46,821 nt of DNA from Cyclobacterium sp. (GTDB taxonomy: Bacteria; Bacteroidota; Bacteroidia; Cytophagales; Cyclobacteriaceae), in NCBI RefSeq assembly GCF_014762705.1, contig NZ_JABURL010000040.1, positions 1 through 46,821 on the forward strand. The letters are read 5' to 3'. Below, one piece after another: positions 1 to 8,905 of the stretch. The notes beneath the pieces were generated by a model. The model saw nothing but the letters and a program-made list of their open reading frames with translations, was not told the DNA's origin and did no database searches. Position 1 is the stretch's first letter. Each line of letters begins with the position of its first letter. The position numbers were made by a program, and so were the translations under genes.

Positions 1-50
1 AATTAAAAAGTATCCAAAAAATGATAAAATAATTTCTATATAGAATAAAA

Positions 51-914
51 TCACTTTAAGAAAGATATTAAACTTTCATTTAATGTAGGAAAATATTCAA
101 ATTTTCTGTATTTCAAAAATAAAAATATACTCCGGATATAGTCTTTCCAAAACAATTTAATCATCAAACTGCGGTACCTATTATCTGTATTCCTATTTAA
201 TCTTGTTAAAGCCTTTAATTTTAAATTTTTTGCCTCTACTTCCTGGGAAGTTGAAAGAATTGATTTTATACTATCATCATGCATTCGTCTGAGGCAATGG
301 ACCTTATCCAAAACTTTATATTCGCAGCCTGAAAGCAATAGCCTGGAATAAAATTCCCATTCTTGATGCTTATTCAGTTGATCATCAAATAATTTGGATT
401 TCTTATCAAGAAAATCCTTTTTGAATAACGGTCCGGGGGTAAGAAAATAAATCCTGTATTTCAAGAAATCTTCCACTATATTTTCAGAGATACACCGATA
501 ATGAGGCGGAACCCATTTGGCCAGAGTTTTAAATTCAGCCATTTTTGAAACTATAAAATCTTTATCTCTGTTTTGTTTAAAAAAACTCACTTTTTCATTC
601 AGCATTTCAGGAAGCATGATATCATCCGAGTCAAAGAACTGAATACAAATACCTGTTGCCTTTAAGAAACCAAAATTCCTACAGGAAGGCGCACCCTTAG
701 GCCAGGACTCAGGTCGCTGATACACTTTAAATCTACCGTCTCTAGCTGCATAAGAATGCAACACCTTTAAACTGTCATCTTGAGATCCATCATCTACCAA
801 AATACACTCCCAAAGCATATAGGTTTGATTTAAAATACTATTCAAAGTATCTGCCAATAGCTTTTCCCTGTTGAAAACAGGAATTATTATTGAAACGGAC
901 TCCTTTTCCAACAT
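51..914 (-). CDS. Family 2 glycosyltransferase
   Basis: Predicted cytoplasmic GT-A glycosyltransferase that would add one sugar to the lipid-linked repeat unit of the nonulosonic-acid polysaccharide. The N-terminus shows the VSIIIPVFNR strand, then LVDDGSQDD (to about residue 47) and the nucleotide/metal motif FFDSDD near residues 93-98; HQEWEFYSRLL near residue 186 lies where GT2 enzymes place the catalytic base region. It has 287 residues, normal for a compact GT2, and no membrane span. It is the last gene visible in the leftward run, 39 bases after the acetyltransferase. The 50 bases beyond its stop show no gene. Family is clear; donor and acceptor cannot be read from sequence. Confidence 0.88.
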   Translation of the reverse strand: MLEKESVSIIIPVFNREKLLADTLNSILNQTYMLWECILVDDGSQDDSLKVLHSYAARDGRFKVYQRPESWPKGAPSCRNFGFLKATGICIQFFDSDDIMLPEMLNEKVSFFKQNRDKDFIVSKMAEFKTLAKWVPPHYRCISENIVEDFLKYRIYFLTPGPLFKKDFLDKKSKLFDDQLNKHQEWEFYSRLLLSGCEYKVLDKVHCLRRMHDDSIKSILSTSQEVEAKNLKLKALTRLNRNTDNRYRSLMIKLFWKDYIRSIFLFLKYRKFEYFPTLNESLISFLK

Positions 915-953
915 AAATTAAACTGGTGAAATGATTTCGGCAAACGCATGGAA

Positions 954-1622
954 TTAGTGCCTAAAATTAGTAAAAAGCTCCCTGTTGGCTTTAATTTTTT
1001 CGAGATCCCAATCCCACCATTTCATTTCAAGAATCTTATCAATGGTTTCTTGGTTAAATCTATATTTTACCACTTTGGCAGGACTGCCTACTGCAATTGC
1101 AAAAGCGGGAATAATGCCTTTTACTACACTATTGGCACCAATAATAGCTCCATGACCTATTTTTGCCCCACTTAAAACTACTGTTTTGGTTCCTATCCAG
1201 ACATCATTACCAATTTCAATATTACCTTTGGAAACAATATCGTCTTCAAATGACCCACCCAAAATATTTTTATTAATAAAATAGGTGGATAAACGATCTG
1301 CATGGTGATTATACTCCTGGATAGATACATTTCTTGCGATGCTACAAAAAGACCCAATATGTACTGGAAAAACACCGGATAGAATATCAGTGGAAGGTCC
1401 ATTTATTGAGGTATATTTACCTATCGTAATTTTAGAATTTCCGCGAATATGAACACCCTTCAATATTTTACAACCCTCAGAAATAAAAACATTACCCGAA
1501 ATATTCGTTCCTTTTAGGATAGCAGAACGATGAATAAAAGCCCCTTGTGAAATCCTTAAGTCATTAAAATCTCTTACCAATACAACTAATTTCCTAAAAA
1601 TTTTATGATACCAGCTCATCAA
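954..1622 (-). CDS. Left-handed beta-helix (hexapeptide) O-acetyltransferase, CatB/WbbJ-like
   Basis: Likely transfers an acetyl group from acetyl-CoA to a sugar of the surface polysaccharide. Residues about 30-190 are hexapeptide repeats of the type IGNDVWIG, VVLSGAKIGHG and AIIGANSVV, ending in the CatB-like AFAIAVGSPAKVVKYRF. A His pair in the loop YNHHADRLS (about residue 105) is where CatB/VatD-type enzymes carry the catalytic His. It has 222 residues and no signal peptide. It overlaps the upstream gene by 20 bases, implying translational coupling. Target could be legionaminic acid or a neighbouring hexose; the sequence does not decide. It is distinct from legH in this operon, which has the NeuD/PglD layout. 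Confidence 0.85.
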   Translation of the reverse strand: MMSWYHKIFRKLVVLVRDFNDLRISQGAFIHRSAILKGTNISGNVFISEGCKILKGVHIRGNSKITIGKYTSINGPSTDILSGVFPVHIGSFCSIARNVSIQEYNHHADRLSTYFINKNILGGSFEDDIVSKGNIEIGNDVWIGTKTVVLSGAKIGHGAIIGANSVVKGIIPAFAIAVGSPAKVVKYRFNQETIDKILEMKWWDWDLEKIKANRELFTNFRH

Positions 1623-3033
1623 TTAAATGTATAAAGTCAGGAAATTCATTCATTCTTTTTTGATTTTTGTCAGTTATTTGTGTAATAGTATTTAAAATTA
1701 TATCCTTTGAAGGAAATTCGATTCCTATTACCCTACCTGGCTTCAATAAATTTGCAAAGGTACTTATACCTATTTCCTCAAGAATAATTGTTGGGACATC
1801 AAGTGAAACACCCTCTATGATAGCGCCAGAAAATTTTGAAATATGAATAGCGGCATGTTTCAAAATAAAAGGTAAAGCTAAATCGTTGGCAAATTTAAAA
1901 TCAATTTTATCTAAAATTCTTTCAGCTTTTAAAATAGTGACCATTTCACTTTTATCCTGACTCGAAATCCTCGGATGAAGCCGGATCATCCAGAGAAAAT
2001 CGTCACATGTAGCTTTAATGGCATCTACCAAATAAGGATCTATAGGCGGGTTGATGGGTTGATGGGTAAATAATATGATCGGTTTTTTCTTAGGTATATA
2101 AGGGTTTTTGCCAATTTTATTAACATAATACAACCAAGGATTCCCAGATAGTTTTACCTGGTGCCTCGTGCCTCTAGTCCATTCTAAATTTAATAGCCTG
2201 GAACTTTCATCCCAACACCAGAATTCATTAGGCAACGAATTGTAGCCTTTGGAAGATATCTTCGCGTAATGATAAGCAGGATGCAATTTGCCTTGCGCAC
2301 CATGTTGCATATCTATTGATTTTATTCCCAATTCATTTGCAGCTAGGTTCATTCCAAACATTGCGGAAGAATAATAACATAGACCAAATGAAGCCTTTGG
2401 TTTAGTCTTTTTGAAAATAAAAATATACAACTTTTTCCATCGGGAAACGGTTTTTAAATTATTGAATAAAGTCGTTAAAAATAACTCTTTATCAAATTTA
2501 AATAAATTTACTACAGCTTCGGTAAATTCACTAAAATGAGGTAGATTTTCAATTTTAGATATCTGAATATCTTCATGTTTAAATAACGACAACAAAACAT
2601 CAATTGGAATTTCACCGCCTTTACTTTGAGAACTGGTGCTATAGCTTAAATTAAGAAAGGAAATATTATTTTCACTTAAATAATTATTTATCGGCTTAAA
2701 ATATCGGTTAATAAATTCATTCTCGTATAATACTTTATGGCTTGATGCACCAGAAAAAACAATAGGTGTTTTATCAATCTTGAGATTAAACTGCATTTTC
2801 TTTGCGATCAAAAAACTTAATATCTTATTACCTATAGATTTAATTTTTTTGTATTTACTTCGGTTTTTATTATTATTTATACTGCTAAATTTATCTTCAT
2901 GAAGTAAAAAATAAATTTGTTTTTTGAATAATGGCCATACATGAATGCCATTAATCTCCCAAATATCAACCGGGAATTTTTGTTCCAACAAATTAATTTG
3001 TTCTATAGCAAAAAGTCTATTTTCGTAATTCAT
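1603..3033 (-). CDS. GT-B-like surface carbohydrate biosynthesis protein, candidate nonulosonic acid transferase
   Basis: I do not recognise a named family. The 476-residue protein is Lys/Asn/Ile-rich, soluble and has no signal peptide. Its C-terminal half looks like the second domain of GT-B enzymes of the capsule/CDP-glycerol transferase type: SIDMQHGAQGK near residue 240, EFWCWDES, LSGNPWL, ILFTHQPINPP, MIRLHPRIS near residue 355 and SKFSGAIIEGVSLDVPTII near residue 420. This order (HG, then HPR, then a Ser/Gly-rich acceptor loop before a conserved Glu) is common in sialyl- and Kdo-type transferases. It sits between the flippase and an acetyltransferase, overlapping both, directly downstream of the CMP-nonulosonate genes, which makes transfer of that sugar a reasonable guess. 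Base composition is unusually AT-rich. Confidence 0.6.
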   Translation of the reverse strand: MNYENRLFAIEQINLLEQKFPVDIWEINGIHVWPLFKKQIYFLLHEDKFSSINNNKNRSKYKKIKSIGNKILSFLIAKKMQFNLKIDKTPIVFSGASSHKVLYENEFINRYFKPINNYLSENNISFLNLSYSTSSQSKGGEIPIDVLLSLFKHEDIQISKIENLPHFSEFTEAVVNLFKFDKELFLTTLFNNLKTVSRWKKLYIFIFKKTKPKASFGLCYYSSAMFGMNLAANELGIKSIDMQHGAQGKLHPAYHYAKISSKGYNSLPNEFWCWDESSRLLNLEWTRGTRHQVKLSGNPWLYYVNKIGKNPYIPKKKPIILFTHQPINPPIDPYLVDAIKATCDDFLWMIRLHPRISSQDKSEMVTILKAERILDKIDFKFANDLALPFILKHAAIHISKFSGAIIEGVSLDVPTIILEEIGISTFANLLKPGRVIGIEFPSKDIILNTITQITDKNQKRMNEFPDFIHLIDELVS

Positions 3034-4432
3034 TTATCTTGGATTTAAAAAAATAAAAAAGAAAGAGTAGTGTCAACAAAATAAAAAATGAAATAATCAA
3101 TTTAATCTCAATGGTAAAATCAACCAGATAATATGCCAAACCTGTTAATAAAATTGTACTCAATAACCATCTAAACGGATAGTATTCTGCGGTATTAATG
3201 GTTCTAAAAATTTTGAGAAAAAATCCAATATATCCCATAAACATCAAGGATACAAATGTTGTGAATGCCGCAATTTCAAAACCATACAATGGAATAAGTA
3301 AAAAATTGGATATCAGATTGATTACACCTGCAGAAAAAGAAACTTTCCAAAGAACATTCGTATTTTCAGTATAAAAAAGCTTATTGTTAGCTCCCATATA
3401 CATAGGTCGGTAATTATAACTCATTATTATAATAATACCCAGAGCGTACATATTTGCCAGTGTTTCATTTCGGATCAGGAAGGCAAAGATTTCCCTTAAC
3501 CATATGCAGCAAAAAAAGGTGCCAAACAAAAAGAGTATCTGAAGCACAAAGACCAGGTTTCTTGCCCCTAAATCATCTCCTTTTTTGTACTTTTCCATCA
3601 TCATGGGGCCTACTGCATATCCGCTGGCAACACCTATTTGCTGAGCGATATTTCCTATAGAGTAAGCAACATTATATTTACCGATATCACCGGTAGAAAC
3701 ATTTAAAAGGTCCATGACCATCTTGTCGGAGCTGTTTAGTAAATATCCAGAATAGAAATGTGGAACTGTAGGTAGGCTTACCTTAAGACTATTTTTTATC
3801 CTTTTCCATTTGAAATTAAAAATTGGCTTGATTCCTAGTTGTATATTCATGGGATACCAGTAAGAAAAATTTGAAATGACTCCAACCAAAAAAGTAGACC
3901 AGAACCAGCCCATATATCCCATTTTCAAATACGAAATAAAGTAGAGATTTAGACAAACTCCAACCAAACCAAGGATTGCTGTGCGGACACCTACCTGTAG
4001 TGGCTTTTGATTGATCTGGTAGTAAGTATTGCCAATCGTCGCTATTGGTCCGAATAAAATAAAAGGACCAATGTTCAAAAGCATAATCACCATGCGGTTT
4101 TCGCTGGCCTGTTCTGGCACCACCAAATAAATTAAAAATCCGAGGATTGCAGCATAAAAAAAATTCCAAAGAATTAAAAACCCATAAATCTGCCTCCAGG
4201 CCCATTTATAATGTCCTCGTGATTTATAAAACAAATTAATTAAAACAACTCTTAATCCCAAAACCGCAAGCACAGAGATAGCAGTAGTATAAGCGGTCAT
4301 TATGCCCGCGACTCCAAAATCTAAATCTGTCAAATCCTGCGTGATTATAGGCAAAACAAAAATCTGGGCAATTTTTGCAACCTGAGGTGCCAAACCATAA
4401 ATCGCTGTATGACTAAAAAGCTTCCTTATCAC
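3017..4432 (-). CDS. Wzx-type polysaccharide repeat-unit flippase
   Basis: Polytopic inner-membrane protein of 471 residues with about 12-14 hydrophobic segments, beginning with LFSHTAIYGLAPQVAKIAQI, the amphipathic start typical of the MATE/MOP superfamily polysaccharide transporters. It would flip undecaprenyl-linked repeat units to the periplasm. The charged loop GRTAI-like region of canonical Wzx is replaced by NQKPLQVGVRTAILG near residue 145. It overlaps legF by 20 bases and the next gene by 17, so it belongs to the nonulosonic acid operon and probably carries that glycan. A second, different flippase lies at 32156-33559. Confidence 0.9.
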   Translation of the reverse strand: MIRKLFSHTAIYGLAPQVAKIAQIFVLPIITQDLTDLDFGVAGIMTAYTTAISVLAVLGLRVVLINLFYKSRGHYKWAWRQIYGFLILWNFFYAAILGFLIYLVVPEQASENRMVIMLLNIGPFILFGPIATIGNTYYQINQKPLQVGVRTAILGLVGVCLNLYFISYLKMGYMGWFWSTFLVGVISNFSYWYPMNIQLGIKPIFNFKWKRIKNSLKVSLPTVPHFYSGYLLNSSDKMVMDLLNVSTGDIGKYNVAYSIGNIAQQIGVASGYAVGPMMMEKYKKGDDLGARNLVFVLQILFLFGTFFCCIWLREIFAFLIRNETLANMYALGIIIIMSYNYRPMYMGANNKLFYTENTNVLWKVSFSAGVINLISNFLLIPLYGFEIAAFTTFVSLMFMGYIGFFLKIFRTINTAEYYPFRWLLSTILLTGLAYYLVDFTIEIKLIISFFILLTLLFLFYFFKSKINELRK

Positions 4433-5105
4433 TCAGCACTAATTCTGCAATTTTCCAATCCATTTTTGAATCAATATCGATCGAACTTTTTTCATCCATT
4501 ACATATTTCTTGACCCTTGTAAATTCACCAATATTCCTTTTTTTTAATGCCTCAACAGAAATAATGTAAATGGCTCCATTTAATTCGTATACTTTAGGAC
4601 ACTCCTGCCTGGTTCGAAAATTTCCTTCTTTTGACTTTACCAACCAGCCATCCCGGTTTTCTTCCCTGAGAATATAATATGGATTTGCGTGGGTTTCTTT
4701 AACCGAAACCACCATCTCGCAACTATTAGAAAATTGATTTAAAGCCTCTTTTATGTGTTGTCCGGTTCTAAATGGAGAAGTGGGTTGAAGCACAATTAAG
4801 GTGTCTGGAAAATACTTCTGGTTCTTTTCAAAAAAGTTAACCGAATGAATAAGAACCTCATAGGTGCCTGCCGTATCACCCGCTAGCTCTAACGGCCTAT
4901 AAAACGGCACATTCAACCCTGACTTTTCCACCACTTCCCTAATTTCCTCATCTTCCGTAGAAACGCAGATCACCTCATCAGAAAAAACCTCCCTTGCAGC
5001 TTCAATTGTATAATTAATTAAGGGTTTGCCCAGAAGTGGCAAAATATTCTTCCTGGGGACTCCCTTTGATCCTCCTCTGGCCGGAATAACTACCAATGGT
5101 TTCAA
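4413..5105 (-). CDS. legF: CMP-nonulosonate cytidylyltransferase (CMP-legionaminate synthase-like)
   Basis: Activates a nonulosonic acid with CTP to give the CMP-sugar used by transferases; cytoplasmic. The N-terminus carries the NeuA-family CTP loop VVIPARGGSKGVPRKNI (residues 4-20), followed by LLGKPLINYTIEAA, and TLIVLQPTSPFR near residue 105, both typical of acylneuraminate cytidylyltransferases. At 230 residues it is the single-domain form without an esterase tail. The start overlaps the ptmE stop by 4 bases (ATGA). Choice of legionaminic over sialic or pseudaminic acid rests on the neighbours rather than on this protein; NeuA- and PseF-type readings remain possible. Confidence 0.87.
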   Translation of the reverse strand: MKPLVVIPARGGSKGVPRKNILPLLGKPLINYTIEAAREVFSDEVICVSTEDEEIREVVEKSGLNVPFYRPLELAGDTAGTYEVLIHSVNFFEKNQKYFPDTLIVLQPTSPFRTGQHIKEALNQFSNSCEMVVSVKETHANPYYILREENRDGWLVKSKEGNFRTRQECPKVYELNGAIYIISVEALKKRNIGEFTRVKKYVMDEKSSIDIDSKMDWKIAELVLSDKEAF

Positions 5106-6148
5106 AATTTAATATGCTTAATGTCTAGCTGTGCTTTTTTATAATCTTCGTGTTTACCAATATCCAGCCAATAGCCCACTAACGGATAAGCGACTACCTT
5201 CTTACCCGCTTTGATCAAATCTTCCATTAGATCGGTTGCATTGTAGGGCTGATTGTTAGGGATATGGTCAATTACTTCTCGTTTCATTAGATAAATTCCG
5301 GCATTTGAGTAATGTGTGTAAGTAGGTTTTTCTTTAAACCCGGTAACCAAACTTCCGCTCGTCTCCATCACTGCATAGGGCACATTTACCTGATAGGGAA
5401 TGCAGGCTACCACAAAGTCGGCTTCCTGCTCTTCAAAAAAAAGAAACAAATCTTCAAAATTAATATCCGTAAGTAAATCTGAATTCATCAATAAAACATG
5501 GTCATGGATTAGATTTTTTGCTAATGATAGGGATCCGGCCGTTCCCAATGCTTTACTTTCCACAACATAGTTTATCCGCAAGGCCTTGTCTCTTCCATCT
5601 TCAAAATACTGCATTATCTGTTGACCCAAATACCGAACAGAAATCCAAATGTCATCAATACCAAAACTATTTAACCTATCGATGTTATGCTCTATTATTG
5701 GTTTTTCACCAACCAACAACAAAGGCTTTGGAACCTTATCAGTCAATGGCTTTAATCGCTCACCACGTCCTCCAGCCATAATCAATGCATCTATTGGAAG
5801 ATAGGATTTCTGGTGCTGAAAATTGACTACATTGATGATTTGCATGGAAGCATTGACAACTGGGAAAATAGTGAAGAATTTTTTCCGAAGCGCTATAATT
5901 TCACGAAGATGATATTTCCCCTGTTGAATAAATTTCGGATTTGGTTGTATAAATTTTTTTAGATGATCTTCAAATCCCAAACCATCTATAAATCCTCGTC
6001 TCAAGTCACCATCAGTAAGTGAGCCAATTAATTTCTCCTTATCATCTACCAAAAAAAGAATGGCATCAGATGCCAACTTATCCAACATTTTAAGTGCTTC
6101 CTTCACTCCAATATTAATGTTTGCAATATGTCTTTCAAACGGACGCAT
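5102..6148 (-). CDS. ptmE: CBS-domain sugar-phosphate nucleotidyltransferase, PtmE-like (glucosamine-1-phosphate guanylyltransferase)
   Basis: Two parts are visible: a CBS pair at about residues 1-115 (DAILFLVDDKEKLIGSLTDGD is the CBS signature stretch, residues 27-48 region) and a nucleotidyltransferase domain from about residue 120 with DALIMAGGRGERLKPLTDK, VPKPLLLVGEKPIIEHN and LLMNSDLLTDINFE. This layout matches Campylobacter PtmE, which makes GDP-glucosamine for the legionaminic acid route. It overlaps legG by 14 bases and legF by 4. The partner enzymes that supply GlcN-1-P or N-acetylate GDP-GlcN are not in the window. GTP specificity is assumed from family and context; a UTP or dTTP enzyme is not excluded by sequence alone. 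Confidence 0.75.
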   Translation of the reverse strand: MRPFERHIANINIGVKEALKMLDKLASDAILFLVDDKEKLIGSLTDGDLRRGFIDGLGFEDHLKKFIQPNPKFIQQGKYHLREIIALRKKFFTIFPVVNASMQIINVVNFQHQKSYLPIDALIMAGGRGERLKPLTDKVPKPLLLVGEKPIIEHNIDRLNSFGIDDIWISVRYLGQQIMQYFEDGRDKALRINYVVESKALGTAGSLSLAKNLIHDHVLLMNSDLLTDINFEDLFLFFEEQEADFVVACIPYQVNVPYAVMETSGSLVTGFKEKPTYTHYSNAGIYLMKREVIDHIPNNQPYNATDLMEDLIKAGKKVVAYPLVGYWLDIGKHEDYKKAQLDIKHIKF

Positions 6149-7253
6149 AATATTCTTTTATTGCAGTGAGGATTTTAGCAGATGAATGGGGTTGGTAATA
6201 AATATTCTCGCCGATAAATTCTTTTCCAAGATATTTTTCAACCGAACCGATAATCTTTTTTGCATCAAACGGGAGGTGAACAACATTCTCGCCACAAAAT
6301 CGCCCTTTTTGCCGCTCACCAAGATTAAGTACATACTTGTTAAATGATGCTGCCTCAATTATCCCGCTTGATGTATTCCCTATCAATAATTTGACATGTT
6401 TCATACAGGTGAAATAAGCTTGCGTACCAAAGTTTTCAACAATCCTGATACCTGGATTTTCTTTAGCCAGTCGCATAAAACTATTCCGGAAAATCAATCC
6501 GGCCGTATCAGCATTGGGCATGGTTATAATAATTTGCAGTTTTTTTGACAAGGCTTTTAGTGCAATTACAATTTCATCGCAAAATGCTTGATTCCTGTCG
6601 TAAGCTACTGTTTCCGGATGTACGGTGACCAGAATACTATCTAAACGCAAATCGATATCCCATTTGGCATTGAATTCCTCATAAGAAAGGAGACGAACAT
6701 GTATTAAATTCTCCAGACTCAGTGATCCAACATGATATACATTCGGATGTTTAAATCCAAATAATTGGTGAATCCTCTGTGCAAATACAGCGGTAGAGAC
6801 AAAATGAAATTTGCTGCACAGGGAAATAGAATGTCTGTAAACTGTATCGATCGCCCCCAAAGTGGTCTCCCCGCCGTGCAGGTGAGCTATCGGGATTTGA
6901 AAAGGAACACTAGCCGCCACCGCTGCTGCCATCTCAAATCGATCACCCAGAACAAACACTAGATCAAATTGGTCATGAAAATAATACCAAAAATCGGCAA
7001 ATTTTTGGGCGGTAAGTGCATAGGATGTAGCCACGCCATTCGGGCTGTCAGATGTCAGGAGTGATTCCAATCTATATGGCACTTCAAAACCATCATTTAA
7101 AATGTCACCGATCGTATAACCATGATACTTAGACAAATGTGTTCCAAAGGCAATAATTTTTAAGGACAATTCATTATCTTGTTTAATCGCCTTAAGTAAA
7201 GGCAAATAAATACCATAATCAGCCCGTGAACTTGTCAATACAGCAATCCTCAT
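6135..7253 (-). CDS. legG: Hydrolysing NDP-sugar 2-epimerase (LegG/NeuC-like)
   Basis: Removes the nucleotide while inverting C2, releasing the free 2,4-diacetamido-hexose that the synthase condenses with PEP. The 372-residue protein starts MRIAVLTSSRADYGIYLPLL, the NeuC/WecB-family opening, and has VLGDRFEMAAAVAASVPF, AHLHGGETTLGAIDTVYRH and LIGNTSSGIIEAASF near residue 300, the usual UDP-GlcNAc 2-epimerase GT-B-fold motifs. The ATG follows the legI stop with no gap, and its 3' end overlaps ptmE by 14 bases. Together with legB and legC this supports the legionaminic rather than the sialic acid branch, since NeuC needs no dehydratase or aminotransferase. Confidence 0.88.
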   Translation of the reverse strand: MRIAVLTSSRADYGIYLPLLKAIKQDNELSLKIIAFGTHLSKYHGYTIGDILNDGFEVPYRLESLLTSDSPNGVATSYALTAQKFADFWYYFHDQFDLVFVLGDRFEMAAAVAASVPFQIPIAHLHGGETTLGAIDTVYRHSISLCSKFHFVSTAVFAQRIHQLFGFKHPNVYHVGSLSLENLIHVRLLSYEEFNAKWDIDLRLDSILVTVHPETVAYDRNQAFCDEIVIALKALSKKLQIIITMPNADTAGLIFRNSFMRLAKENPGIRIVENFGTQAYFTCMKHVKLLIGNTSSGIIEAASFNKYVLNLGERQKGRFCGENVVHLPFDAKKIIGSVEKYLGKEFIGENIYYQPHSSAKILTAIKEYYASV

Positions 7254-8282
7254 CTACTCAAAATCATTTACAGATAGTTTGGTCCCGGAACACATGTCGG
7301 ATTTTAGCTTCTTCCCTATTACTTCGTCTATAAGCATTGGGGAAATCCCATCTCCTGGTCTCAAAGAAATCAAATCATCCATTTCAAGTTTAATCCCCCG
7401 ATGTATATCTTTGGTCAGATGCAGACTCTTTCTGGCAATCAACCTGTTTTTAGTTTCACTCTTGCTTGGTTCTTTTACACCACTTCCCGATATAGCCAGT
7501 TCAATGTTCCTTATGGCTTTTACCATTGCATTGAGTTCTCCGGGCTCTAAAGATGCGGCATGGTCTGGTCCGGGTAATTTCCTACTCAGGGTAAAATGTT
7601 TTTCAATCACAGATGCACCCAGGGCAACAGCTGCTATAGGCACCTCGATCCCAAGAGTATGATCTGAATAACCTACCTTTACTCCACATTCCTTAGCGAT
7701 TTGTTGCATTGCAAACAGGTTTACATCTTCCATAGGAGTGGGATACTCTGTATTGCAATGCAGAACAGTGACATGATCTTTGGACGTCCCTGCAGCTTCT
7801 ATTACTTCCAGAGCTGCTTTAACTTCCTCTAAATCTGCCATACCTGTAGACAATAAAATATCTCTCCTTTTCCTGGCAATATGCTGTAAATAAGGCTTAT
7901 TGGTAATTTCACCTGACGGAACCTTATAAAATGGAATTTCAAACCCGTCTAAAAAATCTATGCTATCGGAATCAAAACCTGTTGACAAAAATTTAATTCC
8001 TTTTTCTTTACAATGATTGAGTAAAACAGGATACCAACCGTCAGCCATTTCCAACTTTTTAAGCATGGAATACTGCGTACTTTCCTCACCGCCCATATTG
8101 TTAAGCTGGTAATCTGCTTTCTTGGCTTCAGCGCTGACAATTTTATCTGCTTTAAATGTTTGGAATTTTACATAATCCGCTCCGGAATTCGCTGCCGCAT
8201 CAATTAGCTGTAAGGCTCTCTCCAAATCCCCATTGTGATTGACTCCAGCTTCTGCAATAATAAGAACACTTTCTCTTTTCAT
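7254..8282 (-). CDS. legI: Nonulosonic acid synthase (N,N'-diacetyllegionaminate synthase-like)
   Basis: Condenses PEP with the 2,4-diacetamido-hexose to form the nine-carbon acid. The TIM-barrel NeuB domain opens with LIIAEAGVNHNGDLERAL, continues with DYVKFQTFKADKIVS, LSTGMADLEEV, VLHCNTEYPTP and SVIEKHFTLSRKLPGPDHAA, and ends in an antifreeze-like SAF domain (about residues 280-342, RKSLHLTKDIHRG onward). I place the start at the ATG at 8282, giving 342 residues and a 4-base ATGA overlap with legH; an upstream in-frame ATG at 8309 would add nine residues inside legH and looks less likely. Substrate specificity within NeuB/LegI/PseI is inferred from the operon. Confidence 0.9.
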   Translation of the reverse strand: MKRESVLIIAEAGVNHNGDLERALQLIDAAANSGADYVKFQTFKADKIVSAEAKKADYQLNNMGGEESTQYSMLKKLEMADGWYPVLLNHCKEKGIKFLSTGFDSDSIDFLDGFEIPFYKVPSGEITNKPYLQHIARKRRDILLSTGMADLEEVKAALEVIEAAGTSKDHVTVLHCNTEYPTPMEDVNLFAMQQIAKECGVKVGYSDHTLGIEVPIAAVALGASVIEKHFTLSRKLPGPDHAASLEPGELNAMVKAIRNIELAISGSGVKEPSKSETKNRLIARKSLHLTKDIHRGIKLEMDDLISLRPGDGISPMLIDEVIGKKLKSDMCSGTKLSVNDFE

Positions 8283-8905
8283 ATTTTCCTCACCGGATTT
8301 CCAAACCAAATTCCATTTTTCGTGATATTTTTCGTGACCACTGAACCTGCCCCTATCAATGCACCCCCAACAACCGAATTGTTTTCTCTTACGACCGAAT
8401 TTGCTCCAATAAAACTTCCGTTGCCAATTTTAACATTTCCACACAAAACGGCTCCAGGCGCAATATGAACGAAGTCTCCTAATTTGCATTCGTGTTCTAC
8501 AATGCTTCCAGAATTCAAAATTACTCCCCCTCCTATAATCGATTGCGCATTGACTAACACGCCCTTGCCAACATAGGTAGAAACACCAAGCGTGGCTGTA
8601 CTAGAAACAACGGCACTGGGATCTTTTAATACAAATTGTTTCAAAGCGAAACTATTGAAAAAATCAATCAGATTTTCCCGGATTGAATTATCCCCTATCG
8701 ATGGAAAGACCAATCGATCCCCTACAATACATCTTACATCTACCTCCTTTTCAAATCCAAAGTAGGGCAAATTGTAGGGATTGAATTCAGCTTCAGCCTT
8801 ATCAAAGTATCCTGCAATAGCATACCCTGCATCCAATAGGGACTCAATGATGACATATGCATGTCCGGAATAACCGAATAAAAAAACTTTTTTAGCTTCT
8901 GACAC
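8279..8905 (-). CDS. legH: Sugar 4-N-acetyltransferase (LegH/PglD/NeuD-like)
   Basis: Acetylates the 4-amino group made by LegC. Residues 1-80 form a small Rossmann-like acceptor domain beginning VFLFGYSGHAYVIIESLL; residues about 90-208 are a left-handed beta-helix with hexapeptides. The PglD-type catalytic His is seen in GSIVEHECKLGDFVHIAPGA (about residues 133-152), and the end WFGNPVRKI is the usual CoA-binding tail. It has 208 residues, normal for PglD. It overlaps legC by 14 bases and legI by 4. NeuD-type O-acetyltransferases share the fold, but position between aminotransferase and synthase favours the N-acetyl step. Confidence 0.86.
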   Translation of the reverse strand: MSEAKKVFLFGYSGHAYVIIESLLDAGYAIAGYFDKAEAEFNPYNLPYFGFEKEVDVRCIVGDRLVFPSIGDNSIRENLIDFFNSFALKQFVLKDPSAVVSSTATLGVSTYVGKGVLVNAQSIIGGGVILNSGSIVEHECKLGDFVHIAPGAVLCGNVKIGNGSFIGANSVVRENNSVVGGALIGAGSVVTKNITKNGIWFGNPVRKI

